Counted from the stretch's first letter, positions 37,862 to 46,225 are shown. The stretch is 64,000 nucleotides of DNA from CAVSWT01 sp963731745 (GCA_963731745.1 CAVSWT010000012.1:62001-126000), one strand, 5' to 3'. Made by a program: numbers and translations. The notes: generated by a model not told the origin, from the letters alone.

Positions 37862-37876
37862 ACAACAAAAGTGCCA
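37862..37876 (-). promoter_or_regulatory. Candidate sigma-54 promoter of the kinase operon
   Basis: On the minus strand TGGCAC-N5-TTGT: a perfect -24 element and correct spacing, but the -12 element ends in T, not C. It lies 73 bases before the kinase ATG. An inverted repeat TAAAGTT-TGG-AACTTTA sits about 75 bases farther upstream (37949-37965), where an activator would bind. Confidence 0.45.
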
Positions 37877-38048
37877 GCTAAAATGTGGTTTTTTTCATCA
37901 ATTTTTGCAGCAATTTTTAAGTTCGAGAATTAAAATATAGTTAATTCCTAAAGTTTGGAACTTTAATTTCATTTTGGCAACACGAAAAATTTTGTAATTT
38001 GAGATATATTGTAATAATTTTACATTTTTTATTATCTATTATATTTTG

Positions 38049-38615
38049 ATGAAAAAAATTCTAACCCTAATATCTAGCTTAATTTTAATTTCATGCAACT
38101 CTTCAAATCCAATTGTAGAAATTAAAACTGAACTGGGAAATATTAAAGTTGAAATCTATAAAGACAAAGCTCCCATTTCTTCGGAAAATTTTCTTAAATA
38201 TGTTGATAAAGGATTATATAAAAGCACTTCCTTTTATAGAACTGTAACTATGAATAACCAGCCGAACAACAAAATTAAAATTGAAGTTATTCAAGGAGGG
38301 CTTGGCGATAATGAAGATAAAATGCTTCCTCCAATTCCTCATGAACCAACAAACAAAACCGGGATACTTCACAAAGATGGAGTAATATCTTTTGCACGAA
38401 ATCAACCAGGTTCAGAAACTTCAGAATTTTTTATTTGTATTAATGATCAGCCTGAACTTGACTACGGCGGCAAAAGAAATCCCGATGGACAGGGATTTTC
38501 AGCATTCGGAAAAGTAATTGACGGAATGGATGTAGTTCGTAAAATTCAATCACAACAGTATAAAGAGCAGGCTTTAACGCCGCCTATAAAAATTTATAAT
38601 GTTGTTAGAGATTAA
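38049..38615 (+). CDS. Lipoprotein peptidyl-prolyl cis-trans isomerase (cyclophilin)
   Basis: About 188 residues from the ATG at 38049. The signal peptide ends in a lipobox (ILISCNSS, C17-type), so it is anchored at the cell envelope. The cyclophilin fold is evident: KTELGNIKVEIYKDKAPISS, FYRTV near 60, SFARNQPGSETSEFFICIND and FSAFGKVIDGMDVVRKI. A proline isomerase aiding folding of exported proteins. The last 190 bases are duplicated as a damaged copy at 39522-39710. Confidence 0.9.
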   Translation: MKKILTLISSLILISCNSSNPIVEIKTELGNIKVEIYKDKAPISSENFLKYVDKGLYKSTSFYRTVTMNNQPNNKIKIEVIQGGLGDNEDKMLPPIPHEPTNKTGILHKDGVISFARNQPGSETSEFFICINDQPELDYGGKRNPDGQGFSAFGKVIDGMDVVRKIQSQQYKEQALTPPIKIYNVVRD

Positions 38616-38934
38616 CCTATTTCACCGTGAGCTGTTTTTAAGATCCCCAGGCAGCAGAGCTATACGCATAGCAATGCCTTTAGCATAATTTCACTAATTA
38701 TCACGAATTTAAATTGAAACTATTTGTGAAATTGTTGGCTGAATAAAAAAGAATAACTTTAAATATCAAGATATTTCGATAATCCATATAGTTTCTTTAT
38801 TTGTTTGAAAATTAAAGAAATAATTAAAAAATCTTTGAGCAAATAGTCGGAATAGTGTTTGTCAACTAAGTACTTTTTATTAGTAAATAAATGTATATTT
38901 TAAAATAGTAAATAAGATTCTAAAAGGATTATAT
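38616..38934. other. Intergenic region before the toxin-antitoxin-like pair
   Basis: About 320 bases, AT-rich, with no open frame or strong hairpin. The promoter of the DUF433/DUF5615 pair must be within it; ctaaaaggatta before the ATG is a usable ribosome binding site. Confidence 0.45.
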
Positions 38935-39171
38935 ATGACAGTAAAGATTTTAGATAGGATAACAATTGATGAAAAAGTATTAAACGGAAAACCTGCAATC
39001 AGAGGAAAAAGGATTTCGGTTCAAACAATACTCGAATTTCTCTCTGCAGGTGAAACTAAAGAAGAAATACTAAAACAATATCCTTCACTTGAAAATGAAG
39101 ATATAACCGCGTGCCTTCAGTTTGCATCGAAATTGATGGAAAGGAATTATATTTTTAAATCTGTTTCATAA
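38935..39171 (+). CDS. DUF433 family antitoxin-like protein
   Basis: A 78-residue protein with the DUF433 pattern: ITIDEKVLNGKPAIRGKRIS, VQTILEFLSAGETKEEILKQ and YPSLENEDITACLQFA. DUF433 has a winged-HTH fold and pairs with PIN-like toxins. The next gene begins at the base after its stop, so the pair is tightly coupled. The pair lies between the cyclophilin gene and a broken copy of that gene's end, which marks it as an insertion. Confidence 0.88.
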   Translation: MTVKILDRITIDEKVLNGKPAIRGKRISVQTILEFLSAGETKEEILKQYPSLENEDITACLQFASKLMERNYIFKSVS

Positions 39172-39513
39172 ATGAAAAAATTTCTTATAGATGTAAATTT
39201 ACCGTATTACTTTTCTTTATGGGATTCTGAAGAGTTTATTCATCAAAGGGATATTGATGATGAGTGGACTGATGAGCAAATCTGGAATTATGCCCGTGAT
39301 AATAATCTTACTATAATTACTAAGGATAGTGATTTTTCCCACCGAATAATTTTACAAGAACCTCCGCCGAAAGTTATTCATATTAGATTTGGAAACATAA
39401 AAATGGAGGGATTTTTTAATATTATATCTACCTCATGGAAAGAAATTCTTGAGCTTAATAATAATTTCAAATTAGTAAACGTATTCCATGACAGGATAGA
39501 AGCAGTTAAATAA
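39172..39513 (+). CDS. DUF5615 PIN-like nuclease toxin
   Basis: A 113-residue protein of the DUF5615 (Mut7-C/PIN-like) type: KKFLIDVNLPYYF with the first acidic residue, WTDEQIWNYARDNN, LTIITKDSDFSHR with acidic pair, and PPKVIHIRFGN. PIN-domain proteins cut RNA and serve as toxins beside DUF433 antitoxins. Cleavage activity is family knowledge; the acidic residues appear intact. Confidence 0.87.
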   Translation: MKKFLIDVNLPYYFSLWDSEEFIHQRDIDDEWTDEQIWNYARDNNLTIITKDSDFSHRIILQEPPPKVIHIRFGNIKMEGFFNIISTSWKEILELNNNFKLVNVFHDRIEAVK

Positions 39514-39521
39514 TCTTAGTA

Positions 39522-39710
39522 AATTTTTATTTGTACCGGCGATCAGCCGGAACTTGACTACGGCGGCAAAAGAAATCCCGACGGACAAGGATTTTCAGCA
39601 TTCGGAAAAGTAATTGAGGGAATGGATGTAATACATAAAATCCAATCACAGCCTAATAAAGAGCAGGCTTTAACGCGCCTATAAAAATTTATAATGTGGT
39701 TAGAAATTAA
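39522..39710 (+). pseudogene. Damaged duplicate of the cyclophilin 3' end
   Basis: The sequence repeats 38424-38618, the last third of the cyclophilin gene, at about 88% identity: it can be read as DQPELDYGGKRNPDGQGFSA and on. One base is lost near 39674 (cgcgcct for cgccgcct), so the frame breaks. It has no start. It is a partial gene duplication left on the far side of the toxin-antitoxin-like pair. Confidence 0.88.
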
Positions 39711-39800
39711 CCCACAATTTAATGGGCTATGTGAAAATCAAAATTAAATCTGTTTATTTTGGGAATTAGATAATAATAAATTAATTAAAAATACTCTTCA

Positions 39801-41732
39801 ATGACCCAGTCAAACTTAAAAATTGCCGATCTAGAAAAAGAACTTGCTGCGAAAAACCGTGAACTCGAAATTGAAAAATCATTTGAGAAAGTAAGAGCAT
39901 TTGCAATGTCCATGCGTCATTCATCTGATTTGCAGGAGGTTGTTAATTTAGTTGCTAAAGAATTGGACAATATGAAGCTGGACATAACAGGAGTATTCAT
40001 GGTTATTAATAATGAAGAAATTGACAAACAATTTACATTCTGGGGATCAACGGGGGTAGCCGAAGCATACATGAAAAAAGCGGCTATACCTTTTTTGGAC
40101 CGCCCCATTTATAGAACATTGGCTGAAGGGACAACAAAGGGTGAAAGTTTTTTTACGGAAGAATATACACGAGACGAAAAAATAGAATTCTTCGAACATT
40201 TATTTAAACATCCGCCATATAACTCATCAACACCTGAATGGAAGGAACAAGTTCTGTCGCGTGAAGGCGGCTACACAAGGTCAGTTTCTGTTTCTCATTA
40301 TACATCAATATTCGTAGTTAATCATTTTGGTAGAAAATTATCTGAAGAAGATAATGAAATTTTGAAACGCTTTGGAGAAGTTTTTGAACAGAGCTACACT
40401 CGATTTCTCGATCTGCAAAATGCAGAAGCACGGGCATTTGAAGCAATTAAACAAGCATCTGTAGATAGAGTACGCGGTGAAATTGCCAGTATGCGTACCA
40501 GTGAAGACCTCAATCGCATTACTCCGATTATCTGGCGCGAACTTGAAACACTGGAAGTACCTTTTATACGCTGCGGCGTTTTTATTGTTGATGAAGAGAA
40601 AGAAGAAGTTCAGCTTTACTTAACCACACCGGATGGTAAGTCGCTGGGAGCATTAAATCTACCCTTTGATGCAAATGAACTCACAAGAAATACGGTTGAT
40701 CACTGGAAAAAGAATCAGGTTTTCAAACAACACTGGAACACAGAAGAATTTATCAACTGGACCAAATCCATGATAGAAATAGGTCAGGTTCAAAATGTGG
40801 AAACTTACCAGGGTTCATCCACTCCGCCAGACTCTCTTAATCTGCACTTTATTCCTTTCGCTCAAGGTATGCTCTATGTTGGAAATGTTTCTCCTCTTAC
40901 CGATGAGAAGCTTGAATTGGTTAAGACATTGGCAGAAGCATTCTCAATAGCTTATGCCCGGTATGAAGACTTTAAAAATATTGAAGAAGCAAAAAGCAAG
41001 ATCGAAATAACTTTAAATGAATTGAAAATAGCACAGGCAAAACTTCAGGAGCTTGACCAGTTGAAGTCCCAGTTCTTCGCAAATATCTCCCACGAATTCC
41101 GGACACCGCTAACCCTGATACTCGGCCAAATTGAAAGCGTTATGTCCGAAAATATTAATGTTAAAGAAAAAGGGAAACTGCAAATTGCAAATAGGAATGC
41201 AAGAAGGCTTCTTACTCTAATTAACCAGCTGCTTGATCTTTCAAAGCTTGAATCCGGAAGCATGGAGCTAAAAGCAGAACAGAATAACATAGTTTCATTT
41301 TTAAAGAGTCTTTTTTATTCTTTTGAATCACTTGCAGAGTCACAAAAAATTTCTTTGAAATTTGAATCAGGGTATCAAAACATTCCTGTTGTATTTGATC
41401 CGGATAAAATGGAAAAGATTTTTTACAACATTATTTCTAATGCGTTCAAGTTTGTTTCTTCGGACGGTGAAATAAAAGTTTGTTTGAACATCATTAATTC
41501 CAATGTTGAAATTAGAATTAAAGATTCCGGTATAGGCATACCCGCGGACCGTCTCCTCCATATCTTTGACCGTTTTTACCAGGTGGATAGTTCAGCAACA
41601 AGAAAACATGAAGGTACTGGAATCGGCCTGGCGTTAACTAAAGAATTGATTGAACTTCATAAAGGAAATATTTCAGTAAATAGTACAGAAGGCGAAGGCA
41701 GCGAGTTTATCATTCAGCTTCCGTTAGGGTGA
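39801..41732 (+). CDS. Hybrid sensor kinase, N-terminal (sensor + kinase) part
   Basis: A 643-residue cytoplasmic kinase part with no membrane segment. It starts with a coiled coil (residues 5-35) and has two GAF-like sensor units, each opening with a VRxxAMSMR/VRGEIASMR motif (about 31-215 and 220-395), a second coiled coil, HisKA with H431 (FFANISHEFRTPLTLIL) and HATPase (DSGIGIPADRL, EGTGIGLALTKELIELH). It ends at FIIQLPLG followed by TGA. In related regulators LPLG leads straight into a linker and receiver; here those lie in the +1 frame just after the stop (next entry). Confidence 0.88.
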   Translation: MTQSNLKIADLEKELAAKNRELEIEKSFEKVRAFAMSMRHSSDLQEVVNLVAKELDNMKLDITGVFMVINNEEIDKQFTFWGSTGVAEAYMKKAAIPFLDRPIYRTLAEGTTKGESFFTEEYTRDEKIEFFEHLFKHPPYNSSTPEWKEQVLSREGGYTRSVSVSHYTSIFVVNHFGRKLSEEDNEILKRFGEVFEQSYTRFLDLQNAEARAFEAIKQASVDRVRGEIASMRTSEDLNRITPIIWRELETLEVPFIRCGVFIVDEEKEEVQLYLTTPDGKSLGALNLPFDANELTRNTVDHWKKNQVFKQHWNTEEFINWTKSMIEIGQVQNVETYQGSSTPPDSLNLHFIPFAQGMLYVGNVSPLTDEKLELVKTLAEAFSIAYARYEDFKNIEEAKSKIEITLNELKIAQAKLQELDQLKSQFFANISHEFRTPLTLILGQIESVMSENINVKEKGKLQIANRNARRLLTLINQLLDLSKLESGSMELKAEQNNIVSFLKSLFYSFESLAESQKISLKFESGYQNIPVVFDPDKMEKIFYNIISNAFKFVSSDGEIKVCLNIINSNVEIRIKDSGIGIPADRLLHIFDRFYQVDSSATRKHEGTGIGLALTKELIELHKGNISVNSTEGEGSEFIIQLPLG

Positions 41733-42615
41733 TTTTAAAATTGAAAAGGAAGAATTTGTAAAACTGCAGCAGATAAAATCTTTACCGGGGAATAATTTTG
41801 ACGTACCGAACAAGGATGAAAAAATTCCAGCGGCGGATTCTTCGGTATCTGAAAATAGTGAGATAATTTTAATAGTTGAAGATAATGTTGATGTGCGTAG
41901 TTACATTCGTGAACTATTGGAAACTGACTACAGGGTAATAGAAGCTTCAGACGGCGCTGGGGGGATATTAAATGCAAGCGATGAAATTCCCGATCTAATA
42001 ATTACGGATGTAATGATGCCGGAAATGGATGGATTTCAATTTTCTAAACAAATCAGAAGCGATGAAAAAACTAGCCACATTCCTATAATAATGTTAACTG
42101 CAAAAGCCGGATTGAATGATAAAATAACCGGGCTGGAAACCGGTATTGACGCTTACATAACCAAACCTTTTAGCGCAAAAGAATTAAAAGTAAGAGTTAA
42201 AAATTTAATTTATCAAAGACAACGGTTAAGAGAACGTTTCACCAAATCAACAGTTATAAAACCTTCTGAAGTTTCTGCAGTCTCAGTTGATCAGCGGTTT
42301 TTGGAAAAAACTATTAAAACTATCGAAGATCATTTTGAAGATGAGAAATTCAGTATTGAATATCTTGCGGCGGAACTTAATATGAGCATTTCCCAGTTGA
42401 ACAGAAAACTTAATGCACTGGTAGCACAGCCGGCAGGACAATTTATCCGTTCACTTCGCCTTCAAAGAGCTGCTGATCTATTAAAGCAGAATGCGGGCAG
42501 TGTTGCTGAGATTTGTTATAAAGTTGGATTTAATGACCAGGGGTATTTTACGAGAACATTTAAAAAGCAGTTTGGGGTTTCCCCGAGTAAGTATAGGAAG
42601 GAAGTACAAAAATAA
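41731..42615 (+). CDS. Hybrid sensor kinase, C-terminal receiver + AraC HTH part
   Basis: The frame opens at 41731 without its own start codon: DFKIEKEEFVKLQQI linker, receiver (IILIVEDNVDVRSYIRELLE; phosphate-accepting Asp at 42007-42009 in IITDVMMPEMDG; ITKPFSAKEL), and AraC-type HTH (FSIEYLAAELNMSISQLNRK, AEICYKVGFNDQGYFTRTFK). The first ATG-like codon, GTG at 41893, would cut off the first receiver strand. It is the rest of the upstream kinase, shifted by one base at 41730. It may be made by frameshifting, or the locus may be damaged, or the base may be a sequence error. Confidence 0.82.
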   Translation, partial: DFKIEKEEFVKLQQIKSLPGNNFDVPNKDEKIPAADSSVSENSEIILIVEDNVDVRSYIRELLETDYRVIEASDGAGGILNASDEIPDLIITDVMMPEMDGFQFSKQIRSDEKTSHIPIIMLTAKAGLNDKITGLETGIDAYITKPFSAKELKVRVKNLIYQRQRLRERFTKSTVIKPSEVSAVSVDQRFLEKTIKTIEDHFEDEKFSIEYLAAELNMSISQLNRKLNALVAQPAGQFIRSLRLQRAADLLKQNAGSVAEICYKVGFNDQGYFTRTFKKQFGVSPSKYRKEVQK

Positions 42616-42654
42616 TGAGCGTTAAATAATAATTACATAAGAAGGTACCTTATA

Positions 42655-42969
42655 TTAAGGGGAAACAATCAAAAATAAGCTGGAAGCAATCGCAATGTAA
42701 CCGGTAGGAACCACATTGTAACTGGTAGGAATCATATTGTAAGCTGTAGCAACTGCATTGTAGCTGGTAGCAACCATAATGTGACTGGTAGGAAACACAT
42801 TGTAAGTCGTAGGAATCATAACGTAAGTGGTAGGAATGATATTGTAACCAGGAGGAACCATTGAGTGACTGGGAGGAATGCCTGAGTGGCCGGGAGGAAT
42901 GGTTGGTAGACCGGTAGTAACGATAAAGCGAGTGGAAGCAATGACAAAGTTAGTTATGCGGATGACTAA
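42655..42969 (+). repeat. 21-bp tandem repeats, relic of a heptapeptide-repeat gene
   Basis: About 15 degenerate units of exactly 21 bp, sharing the core GGTAGGAA. In the plus frame they translate to VTGRNHI-like heptads: V-[TS]-G-[RS]-N-x-x, starting LRGNNQK and ending near KVSYADD. Differences fall mostly at third codon positions, while the G and N codons keep their first two bases, so this frame was once under protein-level selection. Stops occur in units at 42676, 42862, 42883 and 42907, and no start is found. The opposite frame also reads open for over 90 codons (YNxxPTS heptads). Confidence 0.8.
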
Positions 42970-43188
42970 TTGGCAGAATATTTTTGACCAATATATTTAT
43001 TGCGGATAAGTGAATAATAAATTAATTTCATTCCGATAATTGTAACTCTTCTAAAGACTGCGATGAATGGGGCAGGCAAAAATGTAAATGACTTTTCGAA
43101 TTATTAACAAAATTGATATTTAACAAATATGGTTTAAAACAGTTTACCTGTTATGAATTATAGATAATTAGTCAACAAGAATTAAGTT

Positions 43189-43752
43189 ATGTTAAATAAA
43201 AATAATTCATCAAAGTTTTTTTGCCTTTTGATATTGATTCTTATTCTAAACATTAATGATGTAGTTGCTCAAAGAAAAGGCGAAGTAGTGTTTGGTTTAA
43301 GTATAGGATTAATTTCAAAAGGTATCTTATCGATAAAATATTTTCCTGCTGATGGGTTTGCTATCGAACTTCACGGTGGAGTAGTCCCTGGTCTTTATAA
43401 TGTTGGTTTAGCATTGCATAATTATTTTGATTTGGAAAGACCAAATACATTTATGGAAGTAGGGATAGCGAATTTTGGCGGTATGCCCGAAGGCGTTGAT
43501 ATGGATTCTACATCGGCGGATACAATTGTCAGTTTAGGTGCCTCAATTTGGGGAATAAATTTAGGTTTTGGAAGAGAATTTATTTCTGGAAGCGATGTGT
43601 ATTTTTTTGCCGGTGGACCAACTTATATACTTGATAGACGTATAAATTATTTAAATACAAGAACACGCGAATTCTTTGATGAAGAAGAGATGACATTGAA
43701 ATGGATTGGTTTTATTGAAGGAGGCCAAAGTTATTATCGTAAAAAAGAATAG
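43189..43752 (+). CDS. Outer-membrane beta-barrel-like exported protein
   Basis: A 187-residue protein with an N-terminal signal peptide (hydrophobic core FFCLLILILILNI, cleavage near VVAQ). The rest alternates hydrophobic and polar residues with many glycines (VVFGLSIGLISKGILSIKYF, SLGASIWGINLGFGREF, DVYFFAGGPTYIL), as in small outer-membrane barrels. No further family identity is recognised. A paralogous barrel fold such as OmpW/OMP_b-brl is possible. It lies between the repeat array and the decayed island. Confidence 0.6.
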   Translation: MLNKNNSSKFFCLLILILILNINDVVAQRKGEVVFGLSIGLISKGILSIKYFPADGFAIELHGGVVPGLYNVGLALHNYFDLERPNTFMEVGIANFGGMPEGVDMDSTSADTIVSLGASIWGINLGFGREFISGSDVYFFAGGPTYILDRRINYLNTRTREFFDEEEMTLKWIGFIEGGQSYYRKKE

Positions 43753-44078
43753 TAGATTGTTATAACAAACAATTTTATAATTTGAAAATTTATTATTTCG
43801 TTTTGGCTAGTTTGTTAAATGTAATTGTTCTAATTAATAAACTTGCAAACTGTACTTACGACTAAAGTTGACATTCAGATAAGTCAGTAATAAATATTCA
43901 TCGGATGATAAATTTTGTGCGGTCAGATTTTAAAACGATTTGAGTTTGAAAGATTTTATAGCAAATTGGAAGATATTTGAGGTAATTAAAAATTTATATT
44001 TCAATAACAAAATAAGTGTACAAATTAATTAATAGTTATAAGCTGTGTAAGAAGATACTCAATGGAATAATAGAAAAA
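43753..44078. other. Non-coding flank of the decayed island
   Basis: About 325 bases, AT-rich, no gene. It carries copy A of the spacer repeat (43811-43883). Confidence 0.5.
43811..43883. repeat. Island spacer repeat, copy A
   Basis: About 73 bases, some 75% identical to copy C (45978-46050), with an exact 21-base core that includes aattaataaacttgcaaact (from 43832). The right-hand part found in copies B and C, ending in GTTATG, is lost or diverged here. Confidence 0.6.
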
Positions 44079-45313
44079 ATTATCTTTCGAAGAACTAGCA
44101 AGTAAAATAATAGAATGAGTCAGACGAAGCTCTATCAGCTGTAGAGATAACAAAAATTGCTTTAAGCGAAGGGATAATAGAAACAATCGGCGATACCCCC
44201 GAAGCAACTATGGCTGCAAAACTCTATACTGATATAAATAATAATTCATCTTCTAAACTAAAAAAAGTTGGCAAAGGGCTTTTCGCACTTAAAAGACAAA
44301 AAGAATGTGTAAAGTTACCATTACTGGCAATTCAGAACCAAAATACTTAGTCAAAAAATTTAATTGAAAAAATTCAAGAAATATCCTTTTCATTTGAATA
44401 ACTCATTGCAGAACTTCTACAAAAAATTGGATATGAAAATGTTGAGGTTACTAAAAGAAGTGGGGATAAGGGGATTGATATTTTTCGAAACCTAACTGTT
44501 GTTGCTTAACTAATTAAAGACGGTTATCCAAGTAAAAAAATATGAAACTGGCAATAATATTTCTGGTAAATATATTAGTCAGTTAAGAGGAAGCGCTGAA
44601 TTTGATCAACGTGGTTTGATAATTACTACATCTGATTTCACAAAGGATGCTATCAGAGAATCAAAAGCTTCTAATAAAATGCCTGTTTCATTTGTAAATG
44701 GAGTAAAACTGATTGAGTTACGTTTTAAATACAAAGTTGGTGTAAAAGAAGAAATTGTCAGTGTCTTTTCTATCAATTCAGAATTGTTTGAAAATGAAAT
44801 ATCAGATATAACTCCAAAATGAAGATTGGGTTACAGTCGTGCAATTTCGCCAGTACCTGGCGGAATTAATTCTTATGTGGATACTTTAAATCTTCTGTTG
44901 AACAAAATAGTTTCAAGAGACTACCAAATGAATGAACTAGTAAAAGGGTTTATTAGTGATTTTGAAAATGTTTCTCAAGTAAAACATCTCACAGTTAATA
45001 AAATGGCCTAAAACTATGGGATAAAAGATTTTGTTTACTGTAAGTTATGCCAGAGGAAGGCGAGGCTTATTTCGAAAGCAAAGACCTCGAAATTTTATTT
45101 AAAATAATATCAAATCATATTTATGTATTTGAGGAGATACATACTTTTCTACAAGGCGGTACAAAACCAAAAACAGATGAAGAAATATTGGAATATATAA
45201 ATGAAAATTTTGATGTAAGCTGGAGTACCCTTGCTCAAGTTAATTTCAGATTGTTATGGTTAATAAATCTTGGCAAAGTAATAAAAACAAATGACGATTA
45301 TAAGGCGGTATAA
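44079..45313 (+). pseudogene. Decayed HARE-HTH / Mrr-type restriction endonuclease
   Basis: The remnants come in order but in shifting frames with stops. First LSFEELASKI, then a HARE-HTH domain (VEITKIALSEGIIE, GDTPEATMAAKLYTDI, KKVGKGLFALKRQ). Next an Mrr-like PD-(D/E)xK domain: LLQKIGYENVEVTKRSGDKG, then, after a break, SGKYISQLRGSAEFDQRG and LIITTSDFTKDAIRESKA. After a stop at 44820 the same frame goes on with LGYSRAISPVPGGINSY, and from 45047 a further piece ends STLAQVNFRLLWLINLGKV, a winged-helix-like pattern. It was probably a modification-dependent restriction enzyme. Whether the last part was a separate gene is unclear. Confidence 0.78.
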
Positions 45314-45700
45314 AGTTGAACGAAAAATTTATTTATTTTTTGCCAATCAAGCCGGGAGCCTTTTTACTTTCACCTATTTCTATTTTTCGTTTCAACTAAC
45401 TTGTTCAATGCGGTTGTTCATAATAATACTTGCAAATCTCTTGTTTACAAGAAAGTAAGCATTCCGTCAAGATGTGACTAATATAATCAGCGGGTTGGAT
45501 TTTTAGTTGGCATTTTTGTTATGGGGCACCGCTTATCGGCAAGGCCGTTATACACTTACGTAAGTGAACTAGAGTTCTGTTAAAAATGAATTTTAATAAA
45601 AGGGTTATTCAGACTTTTTTAAGCCATTAAAGATTATTATTAATAGGAATGTTTGAATTTTCGTAATAAATATAGCTTTTGTCTTCAGAATATTTCGACA
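45314..45700. other. Intergenic region with inverted repeats
   Basis: No gene is supported. It holds a long inverted repeat, agttgaacgaaaaat (45313-45327) with atttttcgtttcaact (45383-45398), spacer copy B, and a 14-bp palindrome CACTTACGTAAGTG (45553-45566). Confidence 0.5.
45391..45524. repeat. Island spacer repeat, copy B (attC-like)
   Basis: About 134 bases, from CAACTAACTTGTTCAATGC to GCATTTTTGTTATGG. The two ends are partly inverted (AAC...AATGC against GCATT...GTTATG), and the inside (cttgcaaat ... gaaagtaagcattccg) aligns with copies A and C. Size and end layout resemble integron attC sites, but no proof is possible without folding and database comparison. Confidence 0.45.
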
Positions 45701-45832
45701 TTAATTTTTAATCTTATTTTTATTACGACTTCTTTTTGAAGACTTACTTTTGGGTATTTTGTGTCCTTCAATTCGCGAAGAAATCTCGACTGCTTTAATT
45801 GCTTTATCTAAAGAAAATTTTGGTTTATTCAT
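45701..45832 (-). CDS. Small basic antitoxin-like protein
   Basis: A 43-residue frame starting MNKPKFSLDKAIKAVEISSR, then IEGHKIPKS, and ending in a Lys/Arg-rich tail (SKRSRNKNKIKN). The S-x-R-I-E-G pattern near residue 20 resembles small antitoxins of the VbhA sort and short proteins near them. No toxin partner is seen. It lies between spacer copies B and C, alone. Ribosome binding site weak. Confidence 0.4.
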   Translation of the reverse strand: MNKPKFSLDKAIKAVEISSRIEGHKIPKSKSSKRSRNKNKIKN

Positions 45833-45966
45833 AGTTATTGTTAATCTTTTTAATAATATAACAAATTATACAATTTCAATGATTTACAACCACGTGTATA
45901 ACAAACTAATTAAGTCGACACCGTTTTCGCATTCGGTATTTTAGAAACTTTAATATTGGTCATTCT

Positions 45967-46113
45967 GTTACTTCTTACTTGTTAAAACGTATTTGTTTTA
46001 ATTAATAAACTTGCAAACTTTGCATACGAAGAAAGTAGCATACTGATAAGTTGGAACCAAATGCCTTATAGCTGATTTTTAATTTAATTCGGATTTGTCC
46101 AACATCGTTATGT
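45967..46113. repeat. Island spacer repeat, copy C (attC-like)
   Basis: About 147 bases, from gttacttcttacttgtt to CATCGTTATGT. The left half is close to copy A and shares the exact core attaataaacttgcaaact (46001-46019). The right end has GTTATG as in copy B. Confidence 0.5.
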
Positions 46114-46198
46114 GTTGCTCAAATAATTTTTTTAATTTACTCAAGTTTACCGCTATTTGGGTAAACCGTTAAAACGGTTCATGTATTCTATTTTTAGG

Positions 46199-46225
46199 TT
46201 AACACCGGGATTAATCCGGTGTTAA
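46199..46225. terminator. Perfect 10-bp hairpin
   Basis: Arms ttaacaccgg (46199-46208) and ccggtgttaa (46216-46225), 7-base loop gattaat. It is GC-rich for this DNA and could be a terminator on either strand, but no long T run follows. Confidence 0.45.

Noticed and set aside
42655..42861. Minus-strand 68-residue protein (YNxxPTS heptads)
   Set aside because: The frame is open only because the unit length is a multiple of three; variation by codon position favours the plus frame and there is no ribosome binding site.
42655..42969. CRISPR array
   Set aside because: The units are contiguous, equal in length and degenerate throughout, with no alternation of identical repeats and unique spacers, and no cas genes are present.
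45750..45944. Plus-strand 64-residue frame
   Set aside because: It is antisense to the more protein-like 43-residue minus-strand gene at 45701-45832 and has no features of its own.
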